In this document: positions 25,600-34,312 of the stretch, piece by piece
Numbering within the stretch: the first letter of the stretch is position 1
How the letters are laid out: each line of letters begins with the position of its first letter
Source: Desulfobacterales bacterium
GTDB lineage: Bacteria; Desulfobacterota; Desulfobacteria; Desulfobacterales; DTYH01
Assembly (NCBI GenBank): GCA_012961955.1
Contig: DTYH01000082.1
Span: forward strand, 1 to 44,457
Direction: 5' to 3'
Length of the DNA stretch: 44,457 bases
Notes under the pieces: model-generated
What the model was told of the DNA's origin: nothing
The model's database searches: none
Seen by the model: only the letters and a program-made list of their open reading frames with translations
Program-made: the position numbers and the translations under genes

Positions 25600-27561
25600 G
25601 TGAGTTTTGAAGTGATCTTTTTCCCCTGTGAGAAATCTATCGTTGTGGAAGAAGGTGCTAACCTCCTCCTGACCGCTTTAGAGGCAGGTGTACATATCAA
25701 TGCATCCTGTGGCGGAGAAGGTGTGTGTGGAAAGTGCAGGGTAATTATAGAAGAGGGAGAGGTCGAGGGAGGAAGAAGCGAAAAACTGAGTGAAGAGGAG
25801 TTTGAAAAAGGCTACCGTCAGGCCTGTCTCTGTCGAGTAAAGAGCGATCTTCACGTCCGCATACCTGCTGAATCGACTCTCGAGGCATCGTCCCTCAATC
25901 TCCAGATTGCACCGCGACGAAAAGCCCGCATCCAGGAGATGAATTTGGATGAGCTAAAAGAAAGGGGGCTCTTTTTCCCGCCTGTGGAGAAGAAATACCT
26001 GAAAATTCCACCCCCTTCTCTTGAAGATAATGTTTCTGATGTTACCCGCGTCATCCGAGAATTGAAGTTCAACCACAATGAACACCGGTTAGATGTTGAT
26101 CTGTCTGTTATCCGCAAAGTCCCACGTGTCTTGCGTGAGGGCGATTTCAAGGTAACAGTTACGTTGGCCCGACCGGTACGTGACGAAAATAAGACCCGAA
26201 TTATAAATGTTCAGGCTAATGACAGGACCAGCCGCAATTATGCTCTAGCATTCGATGTAGGTACCACAACCATCTATGGACAGTTGATTGATCTTTTAGA
26301 CGGTAACGTGCTGGCGCAATACGGTGAATACAATGCCCAACTTAGCCATGGTGAGGACGTCATATCACGGATTGCGTATGCTGAAAAACCAGGGGGTCTT
26401 GCCAAGATGCATGAACTGGTAGTCGGTACTATCAACACGATCATTGAGAGATTGATGCTGAGGGCAAAGATCGACCTGGAGGACATATCCAGCATTACGT
26501 TAGCAGGAAATACTACCATGACTCACCTCCTTCTGGCCATTGACCCCAGTAACATCAGACGTGCCCCGTATGTTCCTGTTTCAACGCTCTATCCTCCAAT
26601 AAGGGCAGTGGATCTGGGTCTGGCTGTTGGGGAGTATGTGACCGCCCTCGTATATCCTGTAATCTCAAGTTATGTGGGGGGAGACATTGTCTCGGGAGTC
26701 ATGGGATCAGGATTGTATAGGGCAGAAGAATTGACTCTCTTTATCGACATTGGTACTAACGGCGAAATCGTAGTAGGCAATAAAGACTGGATGGCCTGTG
26801 CAGCCTGTTCTGCTGGACCCGCCTTTGAAGGCGGGGGTATTCAGCATGGAATGAGAGCTACCAAGGGAGCCATAGAAGATTTTTCGTTAGACCCTATTAC
26901 ATTAGAGCCTATGAACATCACGATAGGCAATGTTCGTCCCAAAGGGATTTGTGGTTCCGGCCTTATCATTATTGTGGCCACCCTGTTTGAGGCTGGAGTG
27001 ATTGATCAACGGGGAAAGTTCAATCCAGATCTGAAAAGCGAAAGGATCCGCAAAAAGGACGATCAATATGAGTTTGTATTGAGCCGGGCTGAGGAAACAC
27101 AAATAGGCAGAGACCTGGTAATTACTGAGGCTGATATCGACAACCTCATCCGTGCCAAGGGTGCCATGTATGCCGGTTATATGACCCTGCTTGAAGAGGT
27201 CGGTCTGGAAATCACCGATATCCAGCGAATTATGCTCGCAGGGGGCTTTGGTAGTTATATTGATCTGGAACGTGCAATTACGATCGGCCTCCTCCCTGAG
27301 ATTGACCCGGAAAAGATCATTTTTGTCGGCAACGGATCACTTATGGGGGCAAAGATGAGTTCATTAACCAATCGGATAAGAAAGGATGTAAGCGATGTCG
27401 TAAAGAAGATGACCAACTTTGAGCTGTCTGAAACCAAATCTTTCATGGATCATTACGTGGCATCCCTTTTCTTGCCCCATACCGATATCAACCTTTTCCC
27501 ACGCCTAAAGAAGAGGTTGGAAGCACGTAATGAAACTTATCAACATGCGATCAGTATTTGA
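25600..27561 (+). CDS. 2Fe-2S ferredoxin / ASKHA-domain corrinoid activation protein (RamA/RACo-like)
   Basis: A 653-residue two-part protein. Residues 1-90 form a plant-type 2Fe-2S ferredoxin (Cys37, Cys43, Cys46 in CGGEGVCGKC, and a later Cys in QACLC). The C-terminal part is an ASKHA ATPase of the DUF4445 type with DVGTTTIYGQL, LAGNTTMTH, IDIGTNGEI and AGPAFEGGGI. Such proteins reductively reactivate inactivated Co(II) corrinoid proteins using ATP. An in-frame TTG at 25579 overlaps the perfect RBS AAAGGAGGG, so the real start is GTG 25600, nine bases after it. No corrinoid protein or methyltransferase is in the window, so its partner is elsewhere. Confidence 0.9.
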   Translation: MSFEVIFFPCEKSIVVEEGANLLLTALEAGVHINASCGGEGVCGKCRVIIEEGEVEGGRSEKLSEEEFEKGYRQACLCRVKSDLHVRIPAESTLEASSLNLQIAPRRKARIQEMNLDELKERGLFFPPVEKKYLKIPPPSLEDNVSDVTRVIRELKFNHNEHRLDVDLSVIRKVPRVLREGDFKVTVTLARPVRDENKTRIINVQANDRTSRNYALAFDVGTTTIYGQLIDLLDGNVLAQYGEYNAQLSHGEDVISRIAYAEKPGGLAKMHELVVGTINTIIERLMLRAKIDLEDISSITLAGNTTMTHLLLAIDPSNIRRAPYVPVSTLYPPIRAVDLGLAVGEYVTALVYPVISSYVGGDIVSGVMGSGLYRAEELTLFIDIGTNGEIVVGNKDWMACAACSAGPAFEGGGIQHGMRATKGAIEDFSLDPITLEPMNITIGNVRPKGICGSGLIIIVATLFEAGVIDQRGKFNPDLKSERIRKKDDQYEFVLSRAEETQIGRDLVITEADIDNLIRAKGAMYAGYMTLLEEVGLEITDIQRIMLAGGFGSYIDLERAITIGLLPEIDPEKIIFVGNGSLMGAKMSSLTNRIRKDVSDVVKKMTNFELSETKSFMDHYVASLFLPHTDINLFPRLKKRLEARNETYQHAISI

Positions 27562-27583
27562 CATAAATTGAGCGATTGTAGAG

Positions 27584-27663
27584 TTTGCCGAAGACACAAG
27601 GCGGCAAGGGTGCAGAAATACCCCGGTATTTCAAGCCTTTCCCAACGCAGCAGATTCGGTAAA
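27584..27663. repeat. Nested inverted repeat after the ASKHA gene
   Basis: Outer arms TTTGCCGAA (27584-27592) and TTCGGTAAA (27655-27663) enclose a perfect inner hairpin, GAAATACC at 27615-27622 with GGTATTTC at 27625-27632. It begins 22 bases after the ASKHA stop. The pattern is of a short dispersed repeat; it may also act as a 3' end structure. Confidence 0.55.
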
Positions 27664-27967
27664 TCCCCGCAGAAGACAAAAGAATTAAACTCCTAGCTCC
27701 TCAATGAAATAGAGGGATAAGTAGCTGTCCTGTATCCTACGAGAGGGTAGAGATCTCTAACGGGGTAAAATCTACAATTCCGAAGGGTTACAAATTTTGG
27801 TTTCTTTCAATTCGAAAGTGACCACCCAATGGGTTACTTTTGCATAGCGCAAGCAATACACCTATTTGAAATTAAACACTTTTGCTAATCATATCAACAT
27901 TTGTAACGCTCAATTTAGGTTTAAGAACGCTGTATAGATACATGATTTATTCTTAGGAGCCCATGAA

Positions 27968-28108
27968 ATGAACGCAGAAAATAACCGCGATCCTCATCCT
28001 TCCATTACGAACCCTGTCAAAGACAAAAATAAAGGGCGGTGGAAACGATTCTTGGAATGGCTATCCCAGGCCAACAGAACATCATCTGGATCTCTCTGCA
28101 AATACTGA
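27968..28108 (+). CDS. Small protein of unknown function (46 aa)
   Basis: ATG 27968 follows AGGAG by eight bases, an ideal spacing. The 46 codons read MNAENNRDPHPSITNPVKDK, then NKGRWKRFLEWLSQANRTSS, and end GSLCKY. The layout is a polar, proline-containing N-terminal half, a short amphipathic basic helix (WKRFLEWL) and a C-terminal tail with one cysteine. No known domain is recognised. It lies between the ASKHA gene and a convergent acyl-CoA synthetase gene, 406 bases after the ASKHA stop. It could be a free small protein, a peptide precursor or a regulatory peptide. The other frames of this stretch are closed, which favours a real gene. Confidence 0.55.
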   Translation: MNAENNRDPHPSITNPVKDKNKGRWKRFLEWLSQANRTSSGSLCKY

Positions 28109-28173
28109 GGTACAGGAACAAAGGGTGTAGGTTACACAAAAAAACAGAAAAGATAGCGCAAACCTTTTGGATC

Positions 28174-29631
28174 TTAATAACTCCTGATATTCTTCCTTCT
28201 TCGATAGTAATTCACTAGTCGAATGATTGCATTGGCTGCCTCACTCGGACTGGAATAGACAGGAATCTTGGCTGCAACTAATCTTGACTTCAGCTCAGCA
28301 AGGCATCTCCAACGCAAGTGGTCAAAATCTTGTATGTTCAAAGCACCTGTATCCAAGATTACGGCTAGGGGTTTCGGCTCATTCCTGACAATATCTATGA
28401 TGTCGTCGACCTCTTTACTGAGATAGGCTGCGAGTTCATCGTTGGCAAAGGGAGCGCTCACGCTTATGTTGGCAATAAGGAGATCGAAGCTAGGGCTTTT
28501 GGCCATCATCCTCAATACCTCTCCACCAAAGTTATTGATAAGAGCGTCTTCAGGAAGTATCGATATATCCACAGGATTTCTTAGCCAGCCCCACCACAGT
28601 TCAGGCAACCTCTTTCGGATCTCATCCTCGATTTCCGGAGAAAGGGGAACCACATTAAAGCCCGCCTCCTCCCATTCATCGGCAGAGAGCACGCTTTTTC
28701 CACCCCCTCCACCTACTATACCAACCCTTGTTCCTAAAATGGGGGGAAGAAAATAGAAAGAGGTTACTATATCTAACATCTCTTCTATGGTTAGCGCTTG
28801 AATGGCTCCAGTCTGTCTTATGGCGGTCTCCCAGACTTTGAGTGAACCAGCTAAGGCACCAGTATGGGACGCCACTGCCCTGGCACCAGCTCCACCCCTT
28901 CCTGCCTTCAGAATAATCACAGGCTTCAGGGGCGCTACCTGACTCATAGTATGAAGAAATCTCCTTCCATCCTTTACCCCTTCAATATAGCTTGCGATTA
29001 TCTCGGTTTCACGATCATGAGAAAAATACTCGAGAAAATCGGCTTCGTTGAGATCCAGGGCGTTCCCATAGCTTATGACTTTGCTAAAGCGAATACCCCG
29101 CAGAAAGGCCTGATGAATAAACTCAACACACGCTCCACCACTTTGAAAAAACATGCCCACTGTGCCAGGCTCAGTAGTAAAGTCATAAGAAAATGCGATC
29201 CCCTCTCTGGGGTAATACAGACCCATACAGTTGGGGCCTATAAGCCGAACACCACACCTTCTGGCTCGTTGCAACAACTCCGTCTCCATTTCGACTGAAT
29301 CCTCACGACCCGTCTCACTGAAACGAGCAGTGTAGAGATGTACAACCTTTACACCCTTCGCCGAGCATTCCATCAAGAGATCAATGACCTTGGAAGCAGG
29401 AAGGCAGCAAATTACGTAGTCAATAGTGTTAGGAATGTCTCTTAGAAAAGGATAGGCCTTGAATCCCAAAATCTCTGACCAGTGTGGTGTTACTGGGTAT
29501 ATCTTTCCACGATAGCCGTTATGAATCAAGTGATAGACATAACGGTATCCCATAGACGCGGGATTACCTGAGGCCCCCACTACGGCAATGGAACGGGGAT
29601 GAAACGCATCCTCCAGTTCTTGTGACACCAT
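28174..29631 (-). CDS. CoA-binding acyl-CoA synthetase (ADP-forming) alpha-domain protein
   Basis: A 485-residue protein with an N-terminal CoA-binding Rossmann domain (RSIAVVGASGNPASMGYRYV) and two succinyl-CoA-synthetase-like domains. The SHTGALAG segment carries the His that is phosphorylated in ADP-forming acetyl-CoA synthetases. The ATP-grasp (beta) part found in full-length fusions is absent, and no beta-subunit gene is adjacent. It would interconvert an acyl-CoA and an acid with ATP formation if a beta partner is encoded elsewhere. RBS AGGAAAGGAGAG precedes the ATG. It is convergent with the small gene at 27968. Confidence 0.82.
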   Translation of the reverse strand: MVSQELEDAFHPRSIAVVGASGNPASMGYRYVYHLIHNGYRGKIYPVTPHWSEILGFKAYPFLRDIPNTIDYVICCLPASKVIDLLMECSAKGVKVVHLYTARFSETGREDSVEMETELLQRARRCGVRLIGPNCMGLYYPREGIAFSYDFTTEPGTVGMFFQSGGACVEFIHQAFLRGIRFSKVISYGNALDLNEADFLEYFSHDRETEIIASYIEGVKDGRRFLHTMSQVAPLKPVIILKAGRGGAGARAVASHTGALAGSLKVWETAIRQTGAIQALTIEEMLDIVTSFYFLPPILGTRVGIVGGGGGKSVLSADEWEEAGFNVVPLSPEIEDEIRKRLPELWWGWLRNPVDISILPEDALINNFGGEVLRMMAKSPSFDLLIANISVSAPFANDELAAYLSKEVDDIIDIVRNEPKPLAVILDTGALNIQDFDHLRWRCLAELKSRLVAAKIPVYSSPSEAANAIIRLVNYYRRRKNIRSY

Positions 29632-29999
29632 AAGATAGACTCTCCTTTCCTGATAAACTCTGTTTCCACACGTTTCACAGGTCTAAAACCATGATGGAGA
29701 AGGTTTTTAGGGAGTCTGTCACAGGCCAACAAAACATCGTAGTTTCTCAATAACTCAGGGGTGCCTTTTTCATGATCTAACCTATACAAACTGGAAGCCC
29801 CAAATGTGCCTAAAGCGAGCTGAAGTTAATGAATTCTATCATTTTTAAAATTGACCGTTATCCTTAACTTTAGGCACTTTAACTCACGTCAAACCTTACT
29901 GGACTTGTTGAGTGTTAATGAATTGTTCTTTAAAACACCCGAAGTTATTGAGAACTTACAAAATATCTTTCTAACTCTTCACAGACACCACGGATCCCC
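29632..29999. other. Intergenic interval between AOR stop and acyl-CoA synthetase start
   Basis: 368 bases on the minus-strand path from AOR to the synthetase gene. Contains a perfect 10-base inverted repeat GTGCCTAAAG (29806-29815) and CTTTAGGCAC (29868-29877) around an AT-rich stretch. A short open minus-strand frame overlaps the synthetase start and is not recognised. The promoter of the synthetase gene is probably here. Confidence 0.4.
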
Positions 30000-31907
30000 C
30001 TATCCAAGATCTGAAGCTATGTGTGTGAGGCCAAGTTCATCCAGCTTCTCTTTCGAAATCGTACCGTCTTTTATGTTCCATCCCCTTTCATCATAGTATT
30101 CATCTAATAGTTTATTGGCCTTCTTCTCGGTAATAGGAGGATAATCCTTATCACCAATAGTGATTGACTCATTAAGCGCTCTCCAGGGTGGCATATCGTC
30201 TTTCCTGTCCGCCCCTTCCCGCTGGTTAAACGCTCTCTGAAGGTTCCATATACGCTCGCCGGCCTGTCTCAATTCGGTCGTCTCAATATCGATACCGGTT
30301 GTGGCCCTGTAAAGCTCGGTGATAATCTTTAGATTCAAATGTTGTGTTATCGGAGTCCTGTGACACACGCCCATACTAACAAGCACCGTATTATAGTCTT
30401 CCACCCACTTGGTCAGTCTAGAAACATTAAACCCTTCGGGGCCATCGCAAACCTTCTCTATCCTATCCTCGGGGACACCGATCCCACGGGAAAATGGGGG
30501 AAATGCCTTAGGCTTTCTCGGTATAAAGGTGAGCGAGGGTGATCTTTCCAGATGACCACCCCTTGGGTTTGTAAACTCCCCAAAGTTTTCAGTAGAAAGC
30601 CTGCCCCTTACACCTAGTGCCATTTCGAGCCCCTTTATATGGCCAGCTAGTCGCTCAGCTTCAGGACCAAATTTTGCTGCTGCTGCCTTAACCCCGTTTG
30701 CCAGGATATCTCCGATCCCTTCTCTTCGCACTATCTTTTCGATCAGTCCTTGAGTAGTCTCACCACCCCAGTCAAGCTCCATACCATCCGTATCATGTTT
30801 GGTGATTATTCCCCTTTTGTAAAGCTCAATCGCAAAACCAACACAACCCGCGAGACTGTTACTATCTATGCCATACCTGTTCTCCAGCTCAACACACCTT
30901 ACAAGCTCATCCCAGTTCTCGACTCCTGCCTGGTTATGATAACCAACCTGCGATCCTAAAGCTGCCACCCTATAATTCAAGCCTGGATATGTACCGTCCT
31001 TAATCTCCACCACCTGTCTACATCCAACAGGACAAGACGGACAGGCATAGTTCCTCTTCACAACATGACCTTTATAGTCCTCTTTACTGAAGTCCTTTAC
31101 AAGATCACTAAACCCTTCAGCATAGTTGTATCGCTCAAATAGACCGTATTCACTATAGGCTGGAAACGCTACCACAAAACCTAGGTCCCTCCACAATTGT
31201 GTTGCTGGACTATTCTTAATCTTCTCTACTATCTCATCGACTATCTTCAAAAACGCTTTTTGGTCTGCAACGGCTACCCCTTTTGAACCCCTGGCAGCAA
31301 TTGCCTTAAGGTTTTTGGACCCCATTACAGTTCCCATACCTGTCCGGCTATAAAAGGAATGCTTGTTCGTGACCGAGGCGGCATACCTCACCAGGTTCTC
31401 CCCGGCAGTACCTATACAGTTAACCCAATAATCTCCGCCCAATTCCGCCCAAAGTATATCAGTCGTCTCCCATACGTCTTTTCCCCAAAGGTAACTAGCA
31501 TCACATATCTCTACATCGTCGTCATTAACCTTTAAATATACGGGTGTCTCAGCTCTGCCGCTGATGACCAAATGGTCGTACCCGGCAAACTTTAACATAA
31601 GAGCGATTGAATCTCCTGAGTTAGCTGAACCAAAAAGGTTAGTTAAAGGTGATTTACTGGTCACATCAGAGCGGCTACAACCAGGGGCCACGGTTCCGCC
31701 GAGTGGTCCGGTACCAAAGATAAGGTAGTTTTCGGGTGAAAGAGGATCTATTCCCGGTGCGATTAAATCATAGGCCAATTTGGAATTAATGCCTATACTA
31801 CCTATGTAGTTCCTCACCAGCTCTTCGCCAAGTGGCTCTTTCCTTATTCTTCTGGAATCCAGATCAACATAAAGAATCTTACCAGCATATCCATAAAGAC
31901 TACTCAT
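30000..31907 (-). CDS. aor: Aldehyde:ferredoxin oxidoreductase family protein (tungsten bis-pterin)
   Basis: A full-length 635-residue AOR-family enzyme. The N-terminal tungstopterin-binding region is intact (ILYVDLDSRRI, FGTGPLGGTVAPGCSRSDVT, SRTGMGTVMGSKNLKAIAA). The 4Fe-4S ligands are CPSCPVGC at about residue 290 and a later Cys in SMGVCHRTP. AOR enzymes oxidise aldehydes to acids, reducing ferredoxin, or run in reverse. The family also includes the benzoyl-CoA reductase subunit BamB, but no other bam gene is here. It starts one base after the stop of the ferredoxin gene, so the two are co-translated. The substrate cannot be told from the sequence. Confidence 0.9.
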   Translation of the reverse strand: MSSLYGYAGKILYVDLDSRRIRKEPLGEELVRNYIGSIGINSKLAYDLIAPGIDPLSPENYLIFGTGPLGGTVAPGCSRSDVTSKSPLTNLFGSANSGDSIALMLKFAGYDHLVISGRAETPVYLKVNDDDVEICDASYLWGKDVWETTDILWAELGGDYWVNCIGTAGENLVRYAASVTNKHSFYSRTGMGTVMGSKNLKAIAARGSKGVAVADQKAFLKIVDEIVEKIKNSPATQLWRDLGFVVAFPAYSEYGLFERYNYAEGFSDLVKDFSKEDYKGHVVKRNYACPSCPVGCRQVVEIKDGTYPGLNYRVAALGSQVGYHNQAGVENWDELVRCVELENRYGIDSNSLAGCVGFAIELYKRGIITKHDTDGMELDWGGETTQGLIEKIVRREGIGDILANGVKAAAAKFGPEAERLAGHIKGLEMALGVRGRLSTENFGEFTNPRGGHLERSPSLTFIPRKPKAFPPFSRGIGVPEDRIEKVCDGPEGFNVSRLTKWVEDYNTVLVSMGVCHRTPITQHLNLKIITELYRATTGIDIETTELRQAGERIWNLQRAFNQREGADRKDDMPPWRALNESITIGDKDYPPITEKKANKLLDEYYDERGWNIKDGTISKEKLDELGLTHIASDLG

Positions 31908-31908
31908 C

Positions 31909-32184
31909 TTAGACTACCCCCCTTTCTCCCTTTTTATGCCAAGTCAACGCTCCGTAAGGGCAGTGCCTTGCGCAGATGCCGCATACGTCACATTTGTCAG
32001 TGAACGAGATAAAATAGTCTGTTCCTCCCTTTGTAAAGCGATCAACTCTAATTGCAGCCTTTGCTATATTAAAGGCCTTTTCAAAACGAAAGGAGCACCG
32101 TAGCTGACATATCAAACAGCCATTACATTTCTCGTCATCAGCTACGATACGCCTACCATTGATAGATTTGTAAGCCAAGCTCAT
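31909..32184 (-). CDS. Ferredoxin with two 4Fe-4S clusters, partner of AOR
   Basis: A 91-residue ferredoxin with two cluster motifs, CNGCLICQLRC and CDVCGICARHCP, each C-x2-C-x2-C-x3-C, the second followed by Pro. The spacer between them is about 35 residues, longer than in clostridial 2[4Fe-4S] ferredoxins, in the manner of AOR- and HdrA-associated electron carriers. It would accept electrons from the aldehyde oxidation catalysed by the adjoining AOR. RBS AAAGGAGG precedes the ATG. The stop is separated from the AOR start by a single base. Confidence 0.88.
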   Translation of the reverse strand: MSLAYKSINGRRIVADDEKCNGCLICQLRCSFRFEKAFNIAKAAIRVDRFTKGGTDYFISFTDKCDVCGICARHCPYGALTWHKKGERGVV

Positions 32185-32224
32185 AGATTACCTCCTTTCC
32201 CCTGCTCCAATTTACAGAATCTGA

Positions 32225-32370
32225 TGTAAACCCTGTTATAGAATTTCACACTTGCCCGTAAGACCTTCCGTCCTTTACGGGGGCACGCGTCAAAAAGAGA
32301 CATATATCGATCTTAACCTGGTGCTTCCGCACGGGGCTTTTACAACAGGATAAGTGGGCTCTTGCCCAAA
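32225..32370. repeat. Foldback-element middle fragment, copy E
   Basis: Contains CCCGTAA...TTACGGG (32249-32280), GCACGCGTCAAAA, GATCTTAACCTGGTGCTTCC and GCACGGGGCTTTTAC, matching the middle of copy C (21830-21905). No terminal arms. It lies in the upstream region of the ferredoxin/AOR unit. Confidence 0.45.
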
Positions 32371-32454
32371 CAAAGCCCTTGTATCTGCCCAACCGCCTGA
32401 GTAGTTACAAATCTTTCTGAGAACCTGTTGACACGCTTTTTGAAAATAGATCTT

Positions 32455-32518
32455 GATGGTTTCGCAAAAAACCATTTTGCTCTCTCCGTGAGCAAAATTA
32501 GACTTTTTATGAGACCGT
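32455..32518. repeat. Family P palindromic repeat, complete short copy
   Basis: GATGGTTTCGCAAAAA and ATTTTGCTC face GAGCAAAATTAGACTTTTTA and TGAGACCGTC around TCTCCGT. The arms match imperfectly over about 27 bases. Related sequence lies at 12025-12072 and 19660-19852. Confidence 0.6.
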
Positions 32519-32615
32519 CGGTCTTGATGAAGCGGAAAATAAGCGATTTGAATAACCTATCTTATCTTAAACAAAGATGAGTATTCAAGTCTTGGATAAT
32601 AGGGCTAAGATCCGG

Positions 32616-33857
32616 CTAAAACTTCATTTCGGGCTTGACCTCTCTTCCTGATTCCATACTTATCTTGACATTGGGATATCTTTTCTTAACAACCCGCATA
32701 ATCGCCTTATTCTCGCATAGGGCCCAGATATAAAACCCTTTATACCGGTTCTCCTTGGCGATCCTTTCAAGCATCTCTATAAGGTAGGAAGCGATTCCCA
32801 TGTTCTGGTAATCCTCCCGTGTCACGAACGCCACTTCGGCCCATTCTTAACTTTCTTCGGCATAGGACCCGATCACGATAATCTCCTTGTACCCTCCCTT
32901 TTGTCCAAGCCCGATGATCGACATGTTTTTGTAATAGGTAACACTGGCCCACTGTTTCTGGACTACCTCGTGAGAGAATATCTTCTTATTGAAAAAAACC
33001 TGTAGTAGATGGCCTTTTCTCGGAGCGAGTAAAAGAAATTCCTGCAGGCAAATTCGTCTGATGGGAGGAGAGGTCGGTAATCACCCCTTTTTCGAAGAGA
33101 GGAAGAAAGCCGTCTGTAATCATCTGTGTATGGATGCCAGGATCCTTCTTTTTGTCCAGATATCCCAATATGATGGCATAAGGTATCTGCCCGAATCCCA
33201 CCTGTAGTGTGGCTCCCTCCTCCACTAATTGGGAGACGTAAAGGCCAATACGTCGGGCCACTTCATTGTCTGTAATGATGGGAAGGACTTCCACCAGCGG
33301 CTCCTCGTGAACCACCAAGTAATCGACTTCATCCACATGGACAAAACTGTCTCCCCACGTCCTTGGCATCTTCGGATTCACCTGGGCAATGACTAGCTTT
33401 GCGTTTTCCGTTTCCGAGCGGGTGACATCGACCGAGACTCCCGGGCTGCAGTAGCCAAATCGGTCTGGAAGACTCACCTGGATCAAAACAACATCAAGGC
33501 CCATACACTGGCCCGAGAAGAACTCGGGGATCTGTGAAAGAGATAGGTGGGAACCTAGTCTATCTTTCCCTCAAATGCCGCTTTACGTATGCGTGCGCTG
33601 ATGAAGAAGAGCTTCAGGGAAAACCGCGGCAAGAAGTCCGGATCATCGATATACTCGGAGAGGACCCAGGAAAGCCTCTGCTATATCAGGATACCCTGCT
33701 TATCCTTATCCTCCACCAGACTCCTGATAAGATCCTGGGGCACTCCACATCCTGTCCCGATGAAGACGCGACTCCCGCTCTTGATTCTTGAAATGGCCTC
33801 TTCGGCAGTTACAACCTTTTGAGGGCAATAATCGTTTAGCCAAGCTATATAGTCCAT
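32616..33857 (-). pseudogene. Acetyl-CoA hydrolase/transferase fused to GNAT acetyltransferase, relic
   Basis: From ATG 33857 the frame reads DYIAWLNDYCPQKVVTAEEA then ISRIKSGSRVFIGTGCGVPQ, the family N-terminus, until a stop near 33690. A second frame (33504-32986) gives the core, QVSLPDRFGYCSPGVSVDVT to LQVGFGQIPYAI and GIHTQMITDGFLPLFEKGVI. A third piece gives a GNAT domain ending KISMESGREVKPEMKF at 32616, interrupted by a TAA at about 32849. Fusions of a 4-hydroxybutyrate-CoA-transferase-like part with GNAT are known in anaerobes. At least two frame breaks and one stop make it dead. Confidence 0.82.
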
Positions 33858-34312
33858 CAGGATGCTTATCTACTGATAAAATTTACACAACTGGTCACGG
33901 GACTAATTTGCCTTTCTAATAAGCAGAGTACATGGAAAGGAGTTCGTGTGTCAAGCCAAAAGTCAGTTCAAGCTATGGTGATTGCGCCGAGTATCCACCC
34001 TTTATGCGTCATTGCTCGTCACCATCATCTCGGTTACTAGGTCAGGTTCAGGTACCACATATGGTAGTCCTTTTTCGCTTGACACATGAGGCCTTTCCCC
34101 GTATACTCGGCCTGTCCGAAAGCGAACTCTGCCGCTTTTTTAAGCGCTCCTAAACCTCTTAAGGTTATGCCGTACCTCGTATATATCAGCCTTATCAAAC
34201 GGCCTAATTCATCCAAAACTATTGGCGCTAGGGCAGAGACGCGAACGTGGACAGACTGTTTCCCAAATAAGTTTACAGTTGGAGGCAGCGTCCATACATC
34301 TCTAAGGTAATT
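33858..34312. other. Intergenic interval with an unrecognised open frame on the minus strand
   Basis: 455 bases between the dead CoA-transferase and the thiolase-like gene. A minus-strand frame from about 34306 to a TAG at 34037 has no ATG but protein-like composition (VSALAPIVLDELGRLIRLIY, YGITLRGLGALKKAAEFAFG). I do not recognise it. It may be a relic or chance. AAGG at 34304-34307 is the weak RBS of the thiolase-like gene. Confidence 0.3.

Noticed and set aside
29580-29789. 69-codon minus-strand frame over the start of the acyl-CoA synthetase gene
   Set aside because: Overlaps the strong RBS and start of a well-supported gene in another frame and matches no family.
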